This document shows, piece by piece, positions 16,293-25,147 of a stretch of 45,569 nt of DNA (positions within the stretch are counted from its first letter, which is position 1; each line of letters starts with the position of its first letter). The position numbers and the translations under genes are program-made. Below the pieces are notes generated by a model that made no database searches, was not told where the DNA came from, and saw only the letters and a list, made by a program, of their open reading frames with translations. The stretch is from Prevotellaceae bacterium. GTDB taxonomy: Bacteria > Bacteroidota > Bacteroidia > Bacteroidales > Bacteroidaceae. The stretch spans positions 1-45,569 of the forward strand of contig JAISHB010000069.1 in NCBI GenBank assembly GCA_031262785.1, written 5' to 3'.

Positions 16293-17063
16293 ATGAGTAA
16301 AGTAAATTTGTGCTATCCTGGCAAAGCCAGCAATGGGGGCCATTTCATGTTCATGACCAATGTGGTCAAACGCGCCAAAGCCACTCAAATTATTCTCAAG
16401 AAGCTGTCGGCCGAAATTGCGGCATTAGAAAAAGCCCTCGAGGCCGAAGACGCAGCGCTCAAGCTTTCCCAAAAAAGCATGCTCACCGACCGGATTGCCG
16501 CACTCGATGCCCTGCGCGACAAGCTCTACAACTCCCTGAAGCGACTCATCAAAAGTTACCTGAACATCCCCGAGATGGCAGCCTACGCCACCCTGCTACT
16601 GCAGGCGCTCAAAGACTACGCCATCGATGTCAGCGGCCAGCTCGACAAGAAGTCGGGAATGCTGCTCAACCTCATCAACGACCTCAAGACCAAGTATGCC
16701 GAGGCGGTCAGCAAGCTGGGCTTGGACGAGTTGGTGGCCAACCTCGAAAAGACCAACCAGGAGGTGATCGATCGGATGCTCGAGCGCACCGAAGAGCAGA
16801 AAAATCGTACCAAGGGTACGCTCAAGGATGCCCGTGCGGTGACTGACAAGGCCTACGACCACTTCGTGGAGATGCTCAATGCCCACATCTTGTTCGAGGG
16901 CGATGCCCAGTACGCCGATTTCATCGCCTTCCTCAATGCCGAGATTCTCCACTTCCGCCGCGAGGTGCTCCACCAGAAGGGGAAAACCCCCACGGCCGGC
17001 GGGGACGAGGGAGATAACAACAACTCCAACGATGGGGAGGAAGAAGAGCCACCGCAAGGCTAA
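16293..17063 (+). CDS. DUF6261-like hypothetical protein, copy 2
   Basis: Unknown function. The 256-aa protein is helix-rich, without signal peptide or membrane span. It opens with MSKVNLCYPGKASNGGHFMFM, which resembles the start of copy 3 (LGTGAMNSGAHFFYM): both have a G-HF-(F/Y)M pattern. The middle has ALEAEDAALKLSQKS (nearly identical in copy 3), LKDYA, a MLLNLINDLKTKYA stretch, RTEEQK and EGDAQYADFIAFLNAEILHF, followed by VLHQKGK and an acidic Asn/Gly/Asp tail ending EEEEPPQG. Copies 2 and 3 are much closer to each other than to copy 1. It stands alone between the repeat array and a terminator-like hairpin. Confidence 0.78.
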   Translation: MSKVNLCYPGKASNGGHFMFMTNVVKRAKATQIILKKLSAEIAALEKALEAEDAALKLSQKSMLTDRIAALDALRDKLYNSLKRLIKSYLNIPEMAAYATLLLQALKDYAIDVSGQLDKKSGMLLNLINDLKTKYAEAVSKLGLDELVANLEKTNQEVIDRMLERTEEQKNRTKGTLKDARAVTDKAYDHFVEMLNAHILFEGDAQYADFIAFLNAEILHFRREVLHQKGKTPTAGGDEGDNNNSNDGEEEEPPQG

Positions 17064-17069
17064 GGCCTT
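17056..17069 (+). terminator. Small hairpin over the stop codon of DUF6261-like copy 2
   Basis: AAGGC (17056-17060), loop TAAG containing the TAA stop, GCCTT (17065-17069). The stem is only 5 bp, but its position matches the hairpins at the stop codons of the two paralogues. Confidence 0.35.
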
Positions 17070-17097
17070 CGTTGACTCTTCAGCCAAATCGTACAGT

Positions 17098-17126
17098 GCC
17101 CCTGCAAGCCCCGTGTTTGCAGGGGC
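17098..17126 (+). terminator. Stem-loop after DUF6261-like copy 2
   Basis: GCCCCTGCAA (17098-17107), 9-nt loop, TTGCAGGGGC (17117-17126): a perfect 10-bp GC-rich stem between the gene and the next promoter. There is no T-run after it, so termination efficiency is uncertain. Confidence 0.55.
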
Positions 17127-17169
17127 GCTACCCTCACCCCCGCTTCCATCAAATAAAGTTAGAGAAACG

Positions 17170-17199
17170 TTGTGATTCACAGAACTTTCCATATCTTTG
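17170..17199 (+). promoter_or_regulatory. Promoter of the Cys-Cys repeat lipoprotein
   Basis: TTG at 17170-17172, 19 nt, TATCTTTG at 17192-17199, a close match to the Bacteroidota promoter. Predicted start of transcription is near 17206, giving a leader of about 37 nt. Confidence 0.7.
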
Positions 17200-17242
17200 C
17201 GGCGCATTAATTTAATTTTAAACGTTTAAAGCAATTAGAAAA

Positions 17243-17473
17243 ATGAAAACGAAAGTATTTTTAGCGATGCTGGCCGTAGCTTTTTCGCTCTCTGTAACTT
17301 CTTGCGGTGGTAAGAAAGCTGCTAACAGCGAAAATGTAGACGCCACCAAAACAGAAGCTTGCTGCGCAGGTGACTCTGCAAAAGCTTGCTGCAAGAACGA
17401 TTCTACCAAAGCCTGCTGCAAAGGCGATTCAGTGAAAGCTTGCTGCGACAGCACCAAGGTGGAAAAGAAGTAA
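17243..17473 (+). CDS. Small lipoprotein with Cys-Cys repeats
   Basis: A 76-aa product that I do not recognise as a named family. Residues 1-21 are a lipoprotein signal with lipobox VTSC (Cys21). The mature part is polar and contains a nine-residue repeat KACCKxDS(T/V) in just under four copies from residue 39, giving four Cys-Cys pairs, each flanked by Lys and Asp. The repeat exists at DNA level as 27-bp units. Paired cysteines on a short lipid-anchored chain could bind a soft metal (copper, zinc) or form disulfides or thiols in the periplasm; this is inference. It has its own promoter and a good terminator, so it is a monocistronic gene. Codons are more AT-rich and uniform than those of neighbouring genes, as often seen in strongly expressed small proteins. 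The residues after Cys21 (GGKK) do not resemble a surface-export signal, so an inner-leaflet location is likelier. Confidence 0.75.
   Translation: MKTKVFLAMLAVAFSLSVTSCGGKKAANSENVDATKTEACCAGDSAKACCKNDSTKACCKGDSVKACCDSTKVEKK
17357..17458 (+). repeat. 27-bp in-frame tandem repeat (3.8 units)
   Basis: Units start at 17357, 17384, 17411 and 17438, each beginning GC(T/C)TGCTGC (Ala-Cys-Cys). They differ mainly at third codon positions and at one or two spacer residues, so the Cys-Cys spacing has been kept while other positions drifted. Confidence 0.9.
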
Positions 17474-17497
17474 TCCAGCTCTCCGGAAGAGTTTTTG

Positions 17498-17530
17498 GAA
17501 GGGACGACATCGCTGTGTGCGTCCCTTCTT
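17498..17530 (+). terminator. Rho-independent-like terminator after the Cys-Cys lipoprotein
   Basis: GAAGGGACG (17498-17506), 13-nt loop, CGTCCCTTC (17520-17528), then TT: a perfect 9-bp stem 25 nt after the stop codon. The T-run is short. Confidence 0.65.
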
Positions 17531-17556
17531 AGTTTCATAACTATTCACCCTGTTTC

Positions 17557-19497
17557 ATGCTATCTGTAGAGAAATTAAGTGTCGCCTTCAATGCCACCCC
17601 GCTGTTCGACGATGTTTCGTTCGTCATCAACAAGAAAGAGCGCATCGCCCTGGTGGGTAAAAACGGAGCCGGAAAATCTACCATGCTAAAGATACTGGCC
17701 GGCTTGCAACCGCCCACCGCCGGCACGGTATCAATGCCCAAAGAGACCACCGTAGGCTATCTGCCGCAGGTGATGATACTCACCGACCACCGCACGGTCA
17801 AAGAGGAGGCCGAACTGGCCTTCGAAGAGATGTTCCGCCTGCAAGCCGACATCCGGCAGCTCCATCAAGCCTTGGACGAACGCACCGACTACGAATCGGA
17901 GGCCTACCAACAACTCATCGAACGCTTCACGCGCCAAAACGACCGCTTCCTACTAATGGGCGGCACCAATTTTCACGCCGAAACCCAGCGCACGCTCCAA
18001 GGCCTGGGCTTTGTGCGGGAAGACTTCGACCGTCCCACCGGCCAGTTTTCGGGCGGATGGCGCATGCGCATCGAACTGGCCAAGTTGCTGCTCAAACAAC
18101 CCGATGTGCTGCTGCTCGACGAACCCACCAATCACTTGGACATCGAAAGCATCCAGTGGCTCGAAAACTTCCTGGCCACCCGCGCCGGTGCGGTGGTGCT
18201 GGTGAGTCACGACCGCGCCTTTCTGAACAACGTCACCACCCGTACCATCGAAATCTCGTGCGGACAAATCTACGACTACCGCGTCAAATACGACCAGTTT
18301 GTAACCTTACGCCAAGAGCGCCGCGAGCAGCAACTACGCGCCTACGAGAATCAGCAGAAACAGATCGAAGAGACCCAGGCTTTTATTGAACGTTTCCGTT
18401 ACCAGGCCACCAAGGCCATACAGGTGCAGAGCCGCATCAAACAACTCGAGAAGATAACCCGCATCCAGGTCGATGAAGAGGATACCTCGAGGCTTCGCCT
18501 CCGGTTTGTTTGCACCGGACGCAGCGGCAACTATCCGCTCATCTGCGAAGAGGTCGGCAAGGCCTACGGCGCCCACACCGTCTTCGAGCGGGTCAACTTT
18601 ACCATACATCGCGGCGAGAAGGTGGCCTTCGTGGGTAAAAACGGCGAGGGAAAATCTACGCTGGTCAAATGCATCATGGGAGAGATTAGTGACTACACCG
18701 GCCGTTTAACCATTGGCCACAACGTGCGCATCGGAAACTTTGCCCAGAATCAGGCGCAACTGCTCGACGAAAGCCTCACCGTCTTCGAGACCATCGACCG
18801 CGTGGCCGTGGGCGACATCCGCACCCGCATCCGCGACATACTGGGCGCTTTCCTGTTCGGGGGAGAGGCTTCCGACAAGCGGGTAAAAGTGCTCTCGGGA
18901 GGGGAACGCACCCGCCTGGCTATGATCAAATTGCTCCTCGAGCCGGTGAACCTGCTCATTCTGGACGAACCCACCAACCACTTGGACATGCGCTCGAAAG
19001 ATGTCCTCAAAGAGGCCATCGGCGACTTCGACGGCACGGTGATTCTGGTGAGTCACGACCGCGACTTCCTCGACGGCTTGGTTACCAAGGTGTATGAGTT
19101 TGGCGGCGGACGGGTGAAGGAGCACCTGGGCGGCATCTACGACTTCTTGCAGAAACACCGCATCGAGCAGCTGGATCAACTGCAACAACCTGTATCCACG
19201 CGCCCGGCCGACACCCCCGCTGCGCACCCGTCCCAACACAGCGGCAAAACGAGCTATCAAGAACAAAAGGAGCAAAGCCGCAAGGCCAAGAAGGTGGAAC
19301 GGCAAATTGCCGACAGCGAAGGGGAGATTGCCGAACTCGAAGCGGCTATCGCTATTCTGGAGGCCGGCATGGCCACCCTCCAGGGAGCTTCAAACCCTGC
19401 ACTATACGAAAAGCATACTTCCCTGAAGCGTCAATTAGATGCCGCCCTCAAAACGTGGGAAGAGCGTGTGGAACTGTTGGAGAAACTCACTACTTAA
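17557..19497 (+). CDS. ABC-F family ATPase
   Basis: Cytoplasmic ribosome-associated ATPase of the ABC-F class, 646 aa. It has two nucleotide-binding domains and no membrane spans. Domain 1: Walker A GKNGAGKST (residues 34-42), signature FSGGWRMRIELAKLL, Walker B LLLDEPTNHLD. Domain 2: Walker A GKNGEGKST, signature LSGGERTRLAMIKLLL, Walker B LLILDEPTNHLD. Between them is the Arg/Gln-rich inter-domain linker (QQKQIEETQAFIERFRYQ) that reaches the tRNA sites of the ribosome in this class. A C-terminal coiled coil (EQKEQSRKAKKVERQ onward) makes it Uup/YheS-like in layout. ABC-F proteins resolve stalled ribosomes or confer ribosome-protection resistance; which applies here cannot be told. The next gene starts 10 nt after the stop. 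Confidence 0.93.
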   Translation: MLSVEKLSVAFNATPLFDDVSFVINKKERIALVGKNGAGKSTMLKILAGLQPPTAGTVSMPKETTVGYLPQVMILTDHRTVKEEAELAFEEMFRLQADIRQLHQALDERTDYESEAYQQLIERFTRQNDRFLLMGGTNFHAETQRTLQGLGFVREDFDRPTGQFSGGWRMRIELAKLLLKQPDVLLLDEPTNHLDIESIQWLENFLATRAGAVVLVSHDRAFLNNVTTRTIEISCGQIYDYRVKYDQFVTLRQERREQQLRAYENQQKQIEETQAFIERFRYQATKAIQVQSRIKQLEKITRIQVDEEDTSRLRLRFVCTGRSGNYPLICEEVGKAYGAHTVFERVNFTIHRGEKVAFVGKNGEGKSTLVKCIMGEISDYTGRLTIGHNVRIGNFAQNQAQLLDESLTVFETIDRVAVGDIRTRIRDILGAFLFGGEASDKRVKVLSGGERTRLAMIKLLLEPVNLLILDEPTNHLDMRSKDVLKEAIGDFDGTVILVSHDRDFLDGLVTKVYEFGGGRVKEHLGGIYDFLQKHRIEQLDQLQQPVSTRPADTPAAHPSQHSGKTSYQEQKEQSRKAKKVERQIADSEGEIAELEAAIAILEAGMATLQGASNPALYEKHTSLKRQLDAALKTWEERVELLEKLTT

Positions 19498-19507
19498 TAG
19501 TATAAAT

Positions 19508-21550
19508 ATGAAGAATTGTATGAAGTATCTATCTTTTGCAGCGGCCTGCCTGCTCATGGCCGGATGCAATCCGGGCAAGCAAGCGGGCAACACTGCCGGC
19601 ATCGACCTTGCCAATCTCGACACCACCGCCCTCCCCGGGACGGATTTTTATCAGTTTGCTTGCGGCGGCTGGATGAAAAATCATCCGCTCACGGGCGAAT
19701 ATTCGCGCTTCGGCAGCTTCGACGAGCTGCGGGAGAACAACCAGGCGCAAGTACGCCAGCTTATCGAGCAACTGGCCTCGGGCACACACGCCCAGGGTAG
19801 CGTGGCGCAGAAAATAGGCGATCTCTACGGATTGGCCATGGACAGCGTCACCCTCAATGAGGTTGGCGCCACTCCGCTGGAAGAAGAAACCGAGCGGATT
19901 GGCAACCTCGCCTCGAAAAAGGAGATCTATCCGATGATTGCCTCCCTGGCACAAGAGGGCATCTCCTCCTACTTCAACTTTTTTGTTTCGGCCGACGACA
20001 AGAACAGCAGCATGAACATCGTGCACTTCTACCAAGGCGAATTGGGTATCGGACAGCGCGACTACTACCTTGAAAACGACGCACGCACCACCGCCATCCG
20101 CGAGGCCTACCGGAAGTATATCGTGCGGATGTTCGCCCTGGCCGGTTTCGATAATCCGAGCTACGGCACCAAGGCCATGCAGTCGGTGATGAACATCGAA
20201 ACGGCACTGGCCAAGGCTGCCCGCACGCAAGCCCAGCTGCGCGACACCTATGCCAACTACAACAAGAAGAGCCTGGAGGAGTGGAAACGGGAGATTCCCA
20301 CCTTTGAGTGGGATGCTTTCTTCACCGCCACCGGTTTGAAAGCCGTCAACGAACTCAACATCGGTCAACCCGAAGCCATTCAGGAGGTGGCCAAACTGAT
20401 TGACACGCTTCCGCTATCCGACCACATCGCCTACTTGCAGTGGAACCTCATCAATGCCGCCGCTCCCTATCTGAACGACGAGATGGCGGCTGCCAACTTC
20501 GACTTCTACGGCAAGACGTTGTCGGGAAAGACCCAGATGCGTCCCCGCTGGAAACGCGCCATATCGGCCGTACAAGGAGCCTTGGGCGAAGCCGTCGGGC
20601 AACTGTATGTGGAGCAATATTTTCCGGCCGCTGCCAAGGCGCGCATGAGTCAACTGGTCGGCAACCTGCAAACGGCCTTGGGCGAACGCATCCAGGCGCT
20701 GGCATGGATGGGCGACAGCACCAAGGTCAAGGCCAAGGAGAAACTGGCCACCTTCCACGTAAAGATAGGTTATCCCGACAAATGGAAAGACTACACCACG
20801 CTGGCCGTCAACAAAGCCGATTCCTACTGGGCAAACCTCTGCCGCGCCAGCAAACACCATTACGACGAGATGATTGCCAAGGCAGGCAAACCGGTCGACA
20901 AGGACGAATGGTTTATGACGCCTCAAACCGTCAATGCCTATTACAACCCCACCACCAACGAAATCTGTTTCCCCGCCGGCATCCTGCAACCGCCCTTCTT
21001 CGACATGCATGCCGATGATGCGTTCAACTACGGCGCCATCGGAGTGGTGATCGGTCACGAAATGACCCACGGATTCGACGACCAGGGACGACAATACGAC
21101 CCAGAGGGCAATCTCAAAGATTGGTGGACTCCGAAGGATGCGAAAAACTTCGACGAGCGCGCCGACAAGATGGTGGCTTTCTTCGACAGCATCGTGGTTG
21201 CCCCCGGCACGCACGCCAACGGACGTTTCACGCTGGGTGAAAACATCGCAGACCACGGCGGACTGAAGGTGGCTTATCAGGCCTACCGGAACGCAACGGC
21301 TGCTGCCCCGCTGCCGGTAAAAGAGGGCTTCACGCCCGACCAACGTTTCTTCATCGCTTATGCCGGATTGTGGGCAGGCAACATCCGAAGCGAAGAGATT
21401 GGAAGACTTACCAAGATGGATCCCCACTCACTTGGAAAATGGCGTGTCGATGGAGCCTTGCCGCATATCGATGCCTGGTACGAGGCTTTCCATATCCAAC
21501 CCGGTGATCCGATGTATCTGCCCGAAAACGAGCGGGTATCTATCTGGTAA
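19508..21550 (+). CDS. M13 family zinc metallopeptidase, lipoprotein
   Basis: Neprilysin/PepO-like oligopeptidase exported as a lipoprotein. The start at 19508 gives a proper signal (MKNCMKYLSFAAACLLMAGC, Cys20); frames further upstream overlap the ABC-F gene. The 680-aa product begins with the N-terminal M13 motif GTDFYQFACGGWMKNH, and the active site reads HEMTH (residues 517-521) with ENIADHGG from Glu578 as the third zinc ligand and its Asp partner, the arrangement diagnostic for M13. INAYYNP-like (VNAYYNPTTNEI) and FPAGILQPPFF supply the substrate-binding strand. The family cuts peptides, usually below about 40 residues, in the periplasm or at the surface. It sits 10 nt after the ABC-F gene and may share its transcript. 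Confidence 0.93.
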   Translation: MKNCMKYLSFAAACLLMAGCNPGKQAGNTAGIDLANLDTTALPGTDFYQFACGGWMKNHPLTGEYSRFGSFDELRENNQAQVRQLIEQLASGTHAQGSVAQKIGDLYGLAMDSVTLNEVGATPLEEETERIGNLASKKEIYPMIASLAQEGISSYFNFFVSADDKNSSMNIVHFYQGELGIGQRDYYLENDARTTAIREAYRKYIVRMFALAGFDNPSYGTKAMQSVMNIETALAKAARTQAQLRDTYANYNKKSLEEWKREIPTFEWDAFFTATGLKAVNELNIGQPEAIQEVAKLIDTLPLSDHIAYLQWNLINAAAPYLNDEMAAANFDFYGKTLSGKTQMRPRWKRAISAVQGALGEAVGQLYVEQYFPAAAKARMSQLVGNLQTALGERIQALAWMGDSTKVKAKEKLATFHVKIGYPDKWKDYTTLAVNKADSYWANLCRASKHHYDEMIAKAGKPVDKDEWFMTPQTVNAYYNPTTNEICFPAGILQPPFFDMHADDAFNYGAIGVVIGHEMTHGFDDQGRQYDPEGNLKDWWTPKDAKNFDERADKMVAFFDSIVVAPGTHANGRFTLGENIADHGGLKVAYQAYRNATAAAPLPVKEGFTPDQRFFIAYAGLWAGNIRSEEIGRLTKMDPHSLGKWRVDGALPHIDAWYEAFHIQPGDPMYLPENERVSIW

Positions 21551-21579
21551 TCGATTGCGGTTATTTAATTACTTGTAGA

Positions 21580-21610
21580 AAGAGGGCGTGTCGTTGCGAC
21601 ATTCCCTCTT
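21580..21610 (+). terminator. Stem-loop after the M13 peptidase gene
   Basis: AAGAGGG (21580-21586) pairs with CCCTCTT (21604-21610), with an inner GTCG/CGAC stem (21590-21600). It lies 29 nt after the stop and before the purH promoter; only two T residues follow directly. Confidence 0.55.
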
Positions 21611-21661
21611 CTAATATGCAAAAAACAATCCTCATTCTCTTCTTTATTACCTTATATATAT

Positions 21662-21669
21662 TACCTTTG
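21662..21669 (+). promoter_or_regulatory. Probable -7 element of purH
   Basis: TACCTTTG fits TAnnTTTG 43 nt before the purH ATG. The -33 position (21639-21642, CTTC) is a poor match, so this may be a regulated promoter. No purine riboswitch-like fold was noticed in the short leader. Confidence 0.5.
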
Positions 21670-21711
21670 CACGTCCATCACCCCTACTTTTAAAAATCAG
21701 ATTTAAACAAG

Positions 21712-23235
21712 ATGTCGGAAACAAAGCAAATCAAGACCGCATTGGTATCCGTATACCACAAAGACGGTTTAGATGAGATTATTACTAAATTGCACGAAGA
21801 GGGCGTTGCCTTCCTCTCCACCGGCGGAACCCGCCAATTTATCGAATCGTTGGGATATCCCTGCCAGGCAGTGGAAGAACTAACCGGTTATCCTTCCATT
21901 TTGGGCGGACGTGTCAAAACGTTACATCCCAAAGTTTTCGGCGGTATCCTGTGCCGCCGCGAGCAAGAACAAGACTTGCAACAAATTGCCAAATATGAAA
22001 TCCCCGAAATAGACCTCGTTATTGTAGATTTATACCCGTTCGAGGCCACGGTGGCTTCGGGTGCCGACGATGCGGCCATCATCGAGAAGATAGACATCGG
22101 CGGCATTTCACTTATCCGGGCAGCTGCCAAGAACTACAATGATGTGGCTATTGTGGCCTCCCAAGCCCAATACAAGCCGTTGCTGGATATGCTGATGGAA
22201 CACGGCGCCGCCACCTCGCTCGAAGAGCGTCGCTGGTTGGCCAAAGAGGCTTTTGCCGTTTCGTCGCACTACGACACGGCTATCTTTAATTACTTCGACG
22301 AGGAGGAAGGCTCGGCATTCCGCTGCTCGGTGAATAATCAGAAGACCTTGCGCTATGGCGAAAACCCACACCAGAAAGGGTATTTCTACGGCAATCTCGA
22401 AGCCATGTTCGACCAAATACACGGCAAGGAAATATCCTATAACAACTTGCTTGATATTAACGCCGCCGTCGACCTCATCGATGAATTCAAGGAGACGACC
22501 TTCGCTGTTTTGAAACACAACAATGCTTGTGGCTTGGCTTCGCGCCCCACGGTGTTAGAGGCGTGGAAAGATGCTCTTGCGGGAGATCCGGTATCGGCTT
22601 TTGGCGGCGTACTGATTACCAATGCCGTTATCAACCGTGAAGTGGCCGAAGAGATTCATAAAATCTTCTTTGAGGTAATCATTGCTCCCGATTATAATGT
22701 AGATGCTCTGGAGATTCTGGGACAGAAAAAGAATCGTATTATCTTGGTTCGTAAACAGGTGGAACTTCCCAAGAAGCAGTTCCGCTCATTACTGAATGGA
22801 GTGTTGGTTCAAGACCGCGACCTCAACATCGAAGAGGCTGAGGATTTGAAGAATGCTACCACTAAAGAGCCTACCGCTCAGGAAATAGAAGACCTGCTCT
22901 TTGCCAACAAGATCGTAAAGAACAGCAAGTCGAACTCCATTGTGTTGGCCAAAGGCAAACAACTGTTGGCCAGTGGTGTGGGACAAACCTCGCGGGTGGA
23001 TGCGCTTAAACAGGCCATCGACAAAGCCAAGAGCTTTGGCTTCGGCCTGCAAGGTGCCGTGATGGCTTCGGATGCCTTTTTCCCCTTCCCCGACTGTGTG
23101 GAAATTGCCGGCGATGAAGGAATCACAGCTGTTATTCAACCGGGCGGCTCCATCAAAGACCAGCTTTCGTTCGATTACTGCAACGAACACGGCATTGCCA
23201 TGGTCACAACCGGCATCCGTCATTTCAAACATTAA
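21712..23235 (+). CDS. purH: Bifunctional AICAR formyltransferase / IMP cyclohydrolase
   Basis: Catalyses the last two steps of purine synthesis: AICAR plus 10-formyl-THF to FAICAR, then ring closure to IMP. The 507-aa length is normal for the family. The N-terminal MGS-like cyclohydrolase domain shows ALVSVYHKDGLDE, STGGTRQFIESLG and GGRVKTLHPKVFGGIL. The C-terminal transformylase domain has LRYGENPHQKGYFYG, the catalytic KHNNACGLA, SAFGGVLITN, and a terminal QPGGSIKDQLSFDYCNEHGIAMVTTGIRHFKH. It lies directly upstream of mreB (32 nt), the arrangement common in Bacteroidales. Confidence 0.97.
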   Translation: MSETKQIKTALVSVYHKDGLDEIITKLHEEGVAFLSTGGTRQFIESLGYPCQAVEELTGYPSILGGRVKTLHPKVFGGILCRREQEQDLQQIAKYEIPEIDLVIVDLYPFEATVASGADDAAIIEKIDIGGISLIRAAAKNYNDVAIVASQAQYKPLLDMLMEHGAATSLEERRWLAKEAFAVSSHYDTAIFNYFDEEEGSAFRCSVNNQKTLRYGENPHQKGYFYGNLEAMFDQIHGKEISYNNLLDINAAVDLIDEFKETTFAVLKHNNACGLASRPTVLEAWKDALAGDPVSAFGGVLITNAVINREVAEEIHKIFFEVIIAPDYNVDALEILGQKKNRIILVRKQVELPKKQFRSLLNGVLVQDRDLNIEEAEDLKNATTKEPTAQEIEDLLFANKIVKNSKSNSIVLAKGKQLLASGVGQTSRVDALKQAIDKAKSFGFGLQGAVMASDAFFPFPDCVEIAGDEGITAVIQPGGSIKDQLSFDYCNEHGIAMVTTGIRHFKH

Positions 23236-23267
23236 TGCAATTAATATTCATAGATTCAATATAGCTT

Positions 23268-24293
23268 ATGGGACTGTTTTCTTTTACTCAAGAAATAGCA
23301 ATGGATCTTGGCACAGCCAATACCATTATAACGTGCAATGGAAAGATTGTGGTAGATGAACCGTCGGTAGTAGCTCTTGACCGCCGCACAGACAAAATGA
23401 TTGCTGTGGGTGAAAAAGCCAAGATGATGCACGAAAAGACGCATGAAAACATCCGCACCATCCGGCCGCTACGCGATGGGGTGATTGCCGACTTCTATGC
23501 ATGCGAACAGATGATACGCGGCCTGATTAAAATGGTTAATACCCGCCGCAGTCACTTCTTCTCACCTTCGTTACGCATGGTGATTGGCGTTCCTTCGGGA
23601 AGTACCGAGGTGGAACTGCGTGCCGTGCGCGACTCGGCTGAACATGCAGGCGGTCGCGATGTGTATCTGATATTTGAACCGATGGCGGCAGCCATTGGCA
23701 TCGGCATCGACGTAGAAGCCCCCGAAGGCAATATGATAGTAGATATTGGCGGCGGCTCTACGGAAATCGCGGTTATCTCATTGGGCGGCATTGTTTCGAA
23801 TAATTCCATTCGCATTGCAGGCGACGATCTCACAGCAGACATTCAAGAATATATGAGCCGTCAGCACAACGTGAAAGTAAGTGAGCGCATGGCCGAGCGC
23901 ATCAAGATAAATGTGGGCGCCGCACTCACCGAATTGGGCGAAGAGGCTCCAGACGACTACATTGTGCATGGTCCGAACCGCATCACCGCATTGCCGATGG
24001 AAGTGCCCGTGTGTTATCAAGAGGTGGCACACTGCCTGGAAAAATCTATCTCCAAAATAGAGACCGCTATTTTGAGTGCGTTAGAAAATACGCCGCCCGA
24101 GCTGTATGCCGACATCGTACACAACGGCATCTATCTTGCCGGTGGTGGTGCGTTGCTTCGCGGACTCGACAAGCGGCTAACGGATAAGATAAACATTCCG
24201 TTCCACATTGCGGAAGACCCGTTGCACGCCGTTGCCAAAGGAACAGGCGTTGCGTTGAAAAACGTAGATCGCTTTTCTTTCCTGATGAGATAG
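23268..24293 (+). CDS. mreB: Rod shape-determining protein MreB
   Basis: Bacterial actin that forms membrane-bound filaments and guides elongation of the peptidoglycan wall. The 341-aa product has the nucleotide-binding motifs MDLGTANT (Asp13), a VDIGGGSTEIAVISLGGIV phosphate-2 stretch and an adenosine motif YLAGGGALLRGLD near the C-terminus. A PTREHFFS-like basic loop (TRRSHFFSPSLRMVIGVPSG) fits MreB rather than FtsA or DnaK. It is the first gene of the mreBCD-mrdA-rodA cluster; mreC begins 4 nt later. Confidence 0.97.
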   Translation: MGLFSFTQEIAMDLGTANTIITCNGKIVVDEPSVVALDRRTDKMIAVGEKAKMMHEKTHENIRTIRPLRDGVIADFYACEQMIRGLIKMVNTRRSHFFSPSLRMVIGVPSGSTEVELRAVRDSAEHAGGRDVYLIFEPMAAAIGIGIDVEAPEGNMIVDIGGGSTEIAVISLGGIVSNNSIRIAGDDLTADIQEYMSRQHNVKVSERMAERIKINVGAALTELGEEAPDDYIVHGPNRITALPMEVPVCYQEVAHCLEKSISKIETAILSALENTPPELYADIVHNGIYLAGGGALLRGLDKRLTDKINIPFHIAEDPLHAVAKGTGVALKNVDRFSFLMR

Positions 24294-24297
24294 TTCC

Positions 24298-25140
24298 ATG
24301 CGTAACCTGCTGAATTTACTGATTAAATACAATTACTGGTTCCTCTTTCTGCTGTTAGAGGTAGCCAGTTTTGTTTTGTTATTCCGCTTCAATCATTACC
24401 AGCAAAGTGTATTTTTCACCTCTGCCAATGGAATAGCCGGAAGCATCTACGAATTGTCGAGTTCGGTCACCTCTTTTTTCCATCTAAAAGCAGCCAACGA
24501 AGATTTACTCAGTAAGAATATGTGGTTGGAGCAACGTGTGGCCACTTTAGAGAAAGCCCTGGAAGAGCATCGCACAGATGCCGTGAAGCTGCACAGTCTC
24601 AACCGAATGAGCAACGAAGATACCTTGCGCATCTTCAAAGCGAATGTGATCAAGAACAGTCTCAACCGCACAGACAACTACATCACCCTCGACCAGGGAG
24701 AAGCAGCAGGCATACGTCCCGAAATGGGAGTAATTAATGCCAGTGGCGTGGTTGGCATTGTATATAAGACTTCGCCGCACTATTCCACGGTGATTTCGTT
24801 GCTAAACAGCAAATCAAGCATCAGTTGCAAGATTGTAAGAAGCGATTATTTCGGTTACTTGAAGTGGGAATACGGAGACTCTCAATATGCCTACTTAAAA
24901 GACCTGCCGCGCCACGCCGAATTCAATCTGGGTGATACGGTGGTAACAAGCGGTTATTCCAATGTCTTTCCGGCCGGTATCATGATAGGAACCATCGACA
25001 ATATGAGCGACTCGCACGACGGTTTATCCTATTTACTGAGAATTAAGCTCGCCACAGACTTTGGCAAGCTCAGCAGTGTGCGCATCATTGCGCGCAGCGG
25101 ACAACAAGAGCAAAAAGCGCTCGAACAGGAAAACTTATAG
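24298..25140 (+). CDS. mreC: Rod shape-determining protein MreC
   Basis: Inner-membrane scaffold of the elongasome that activates PBP2-RodA. The 280-aa product has one N-terminal span (about residues 12-30), a coiled coil at about 60-105, and a beta-rich periplasmic domain with NYITLDQGEAAGIRPEMGV, GVVGIVYKTSPHYSTVISLLN and the VTSGYSNVFPAGIMIGTI stretch that is typical of MreC. The C-terminus is charged and short (SGQQEQKALEQENL). Seven nucleotides separate it from mreD. Confidence 0.95.
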   Translation: MRNLLNLLIKYNYWFLFLLLEVASFVLLFRFNHYQQSVFFTSANGIAGSIYELSSSVTSFFHLKAANEDLLSKNMWLEQRVATLEKALEEHRTDAVKLHSLNRMSNEDTLRIFKANVIKNSLNRTDNYITLDQGEAAGIRPEMGVINASGVVGIVYKTSPHYSTVISLLNSKSSISCKIVRSDYFGYLKWEYGDSQYAYLKDLPRHAEFNLGDTVVTSGYSNVFPAGIMIGTIDNMSDSHDGLSYLLRIKLATDFGKLSSVRIIARSGQQEQKALEQENL

Positions 25141-25147
25141 CACGATT

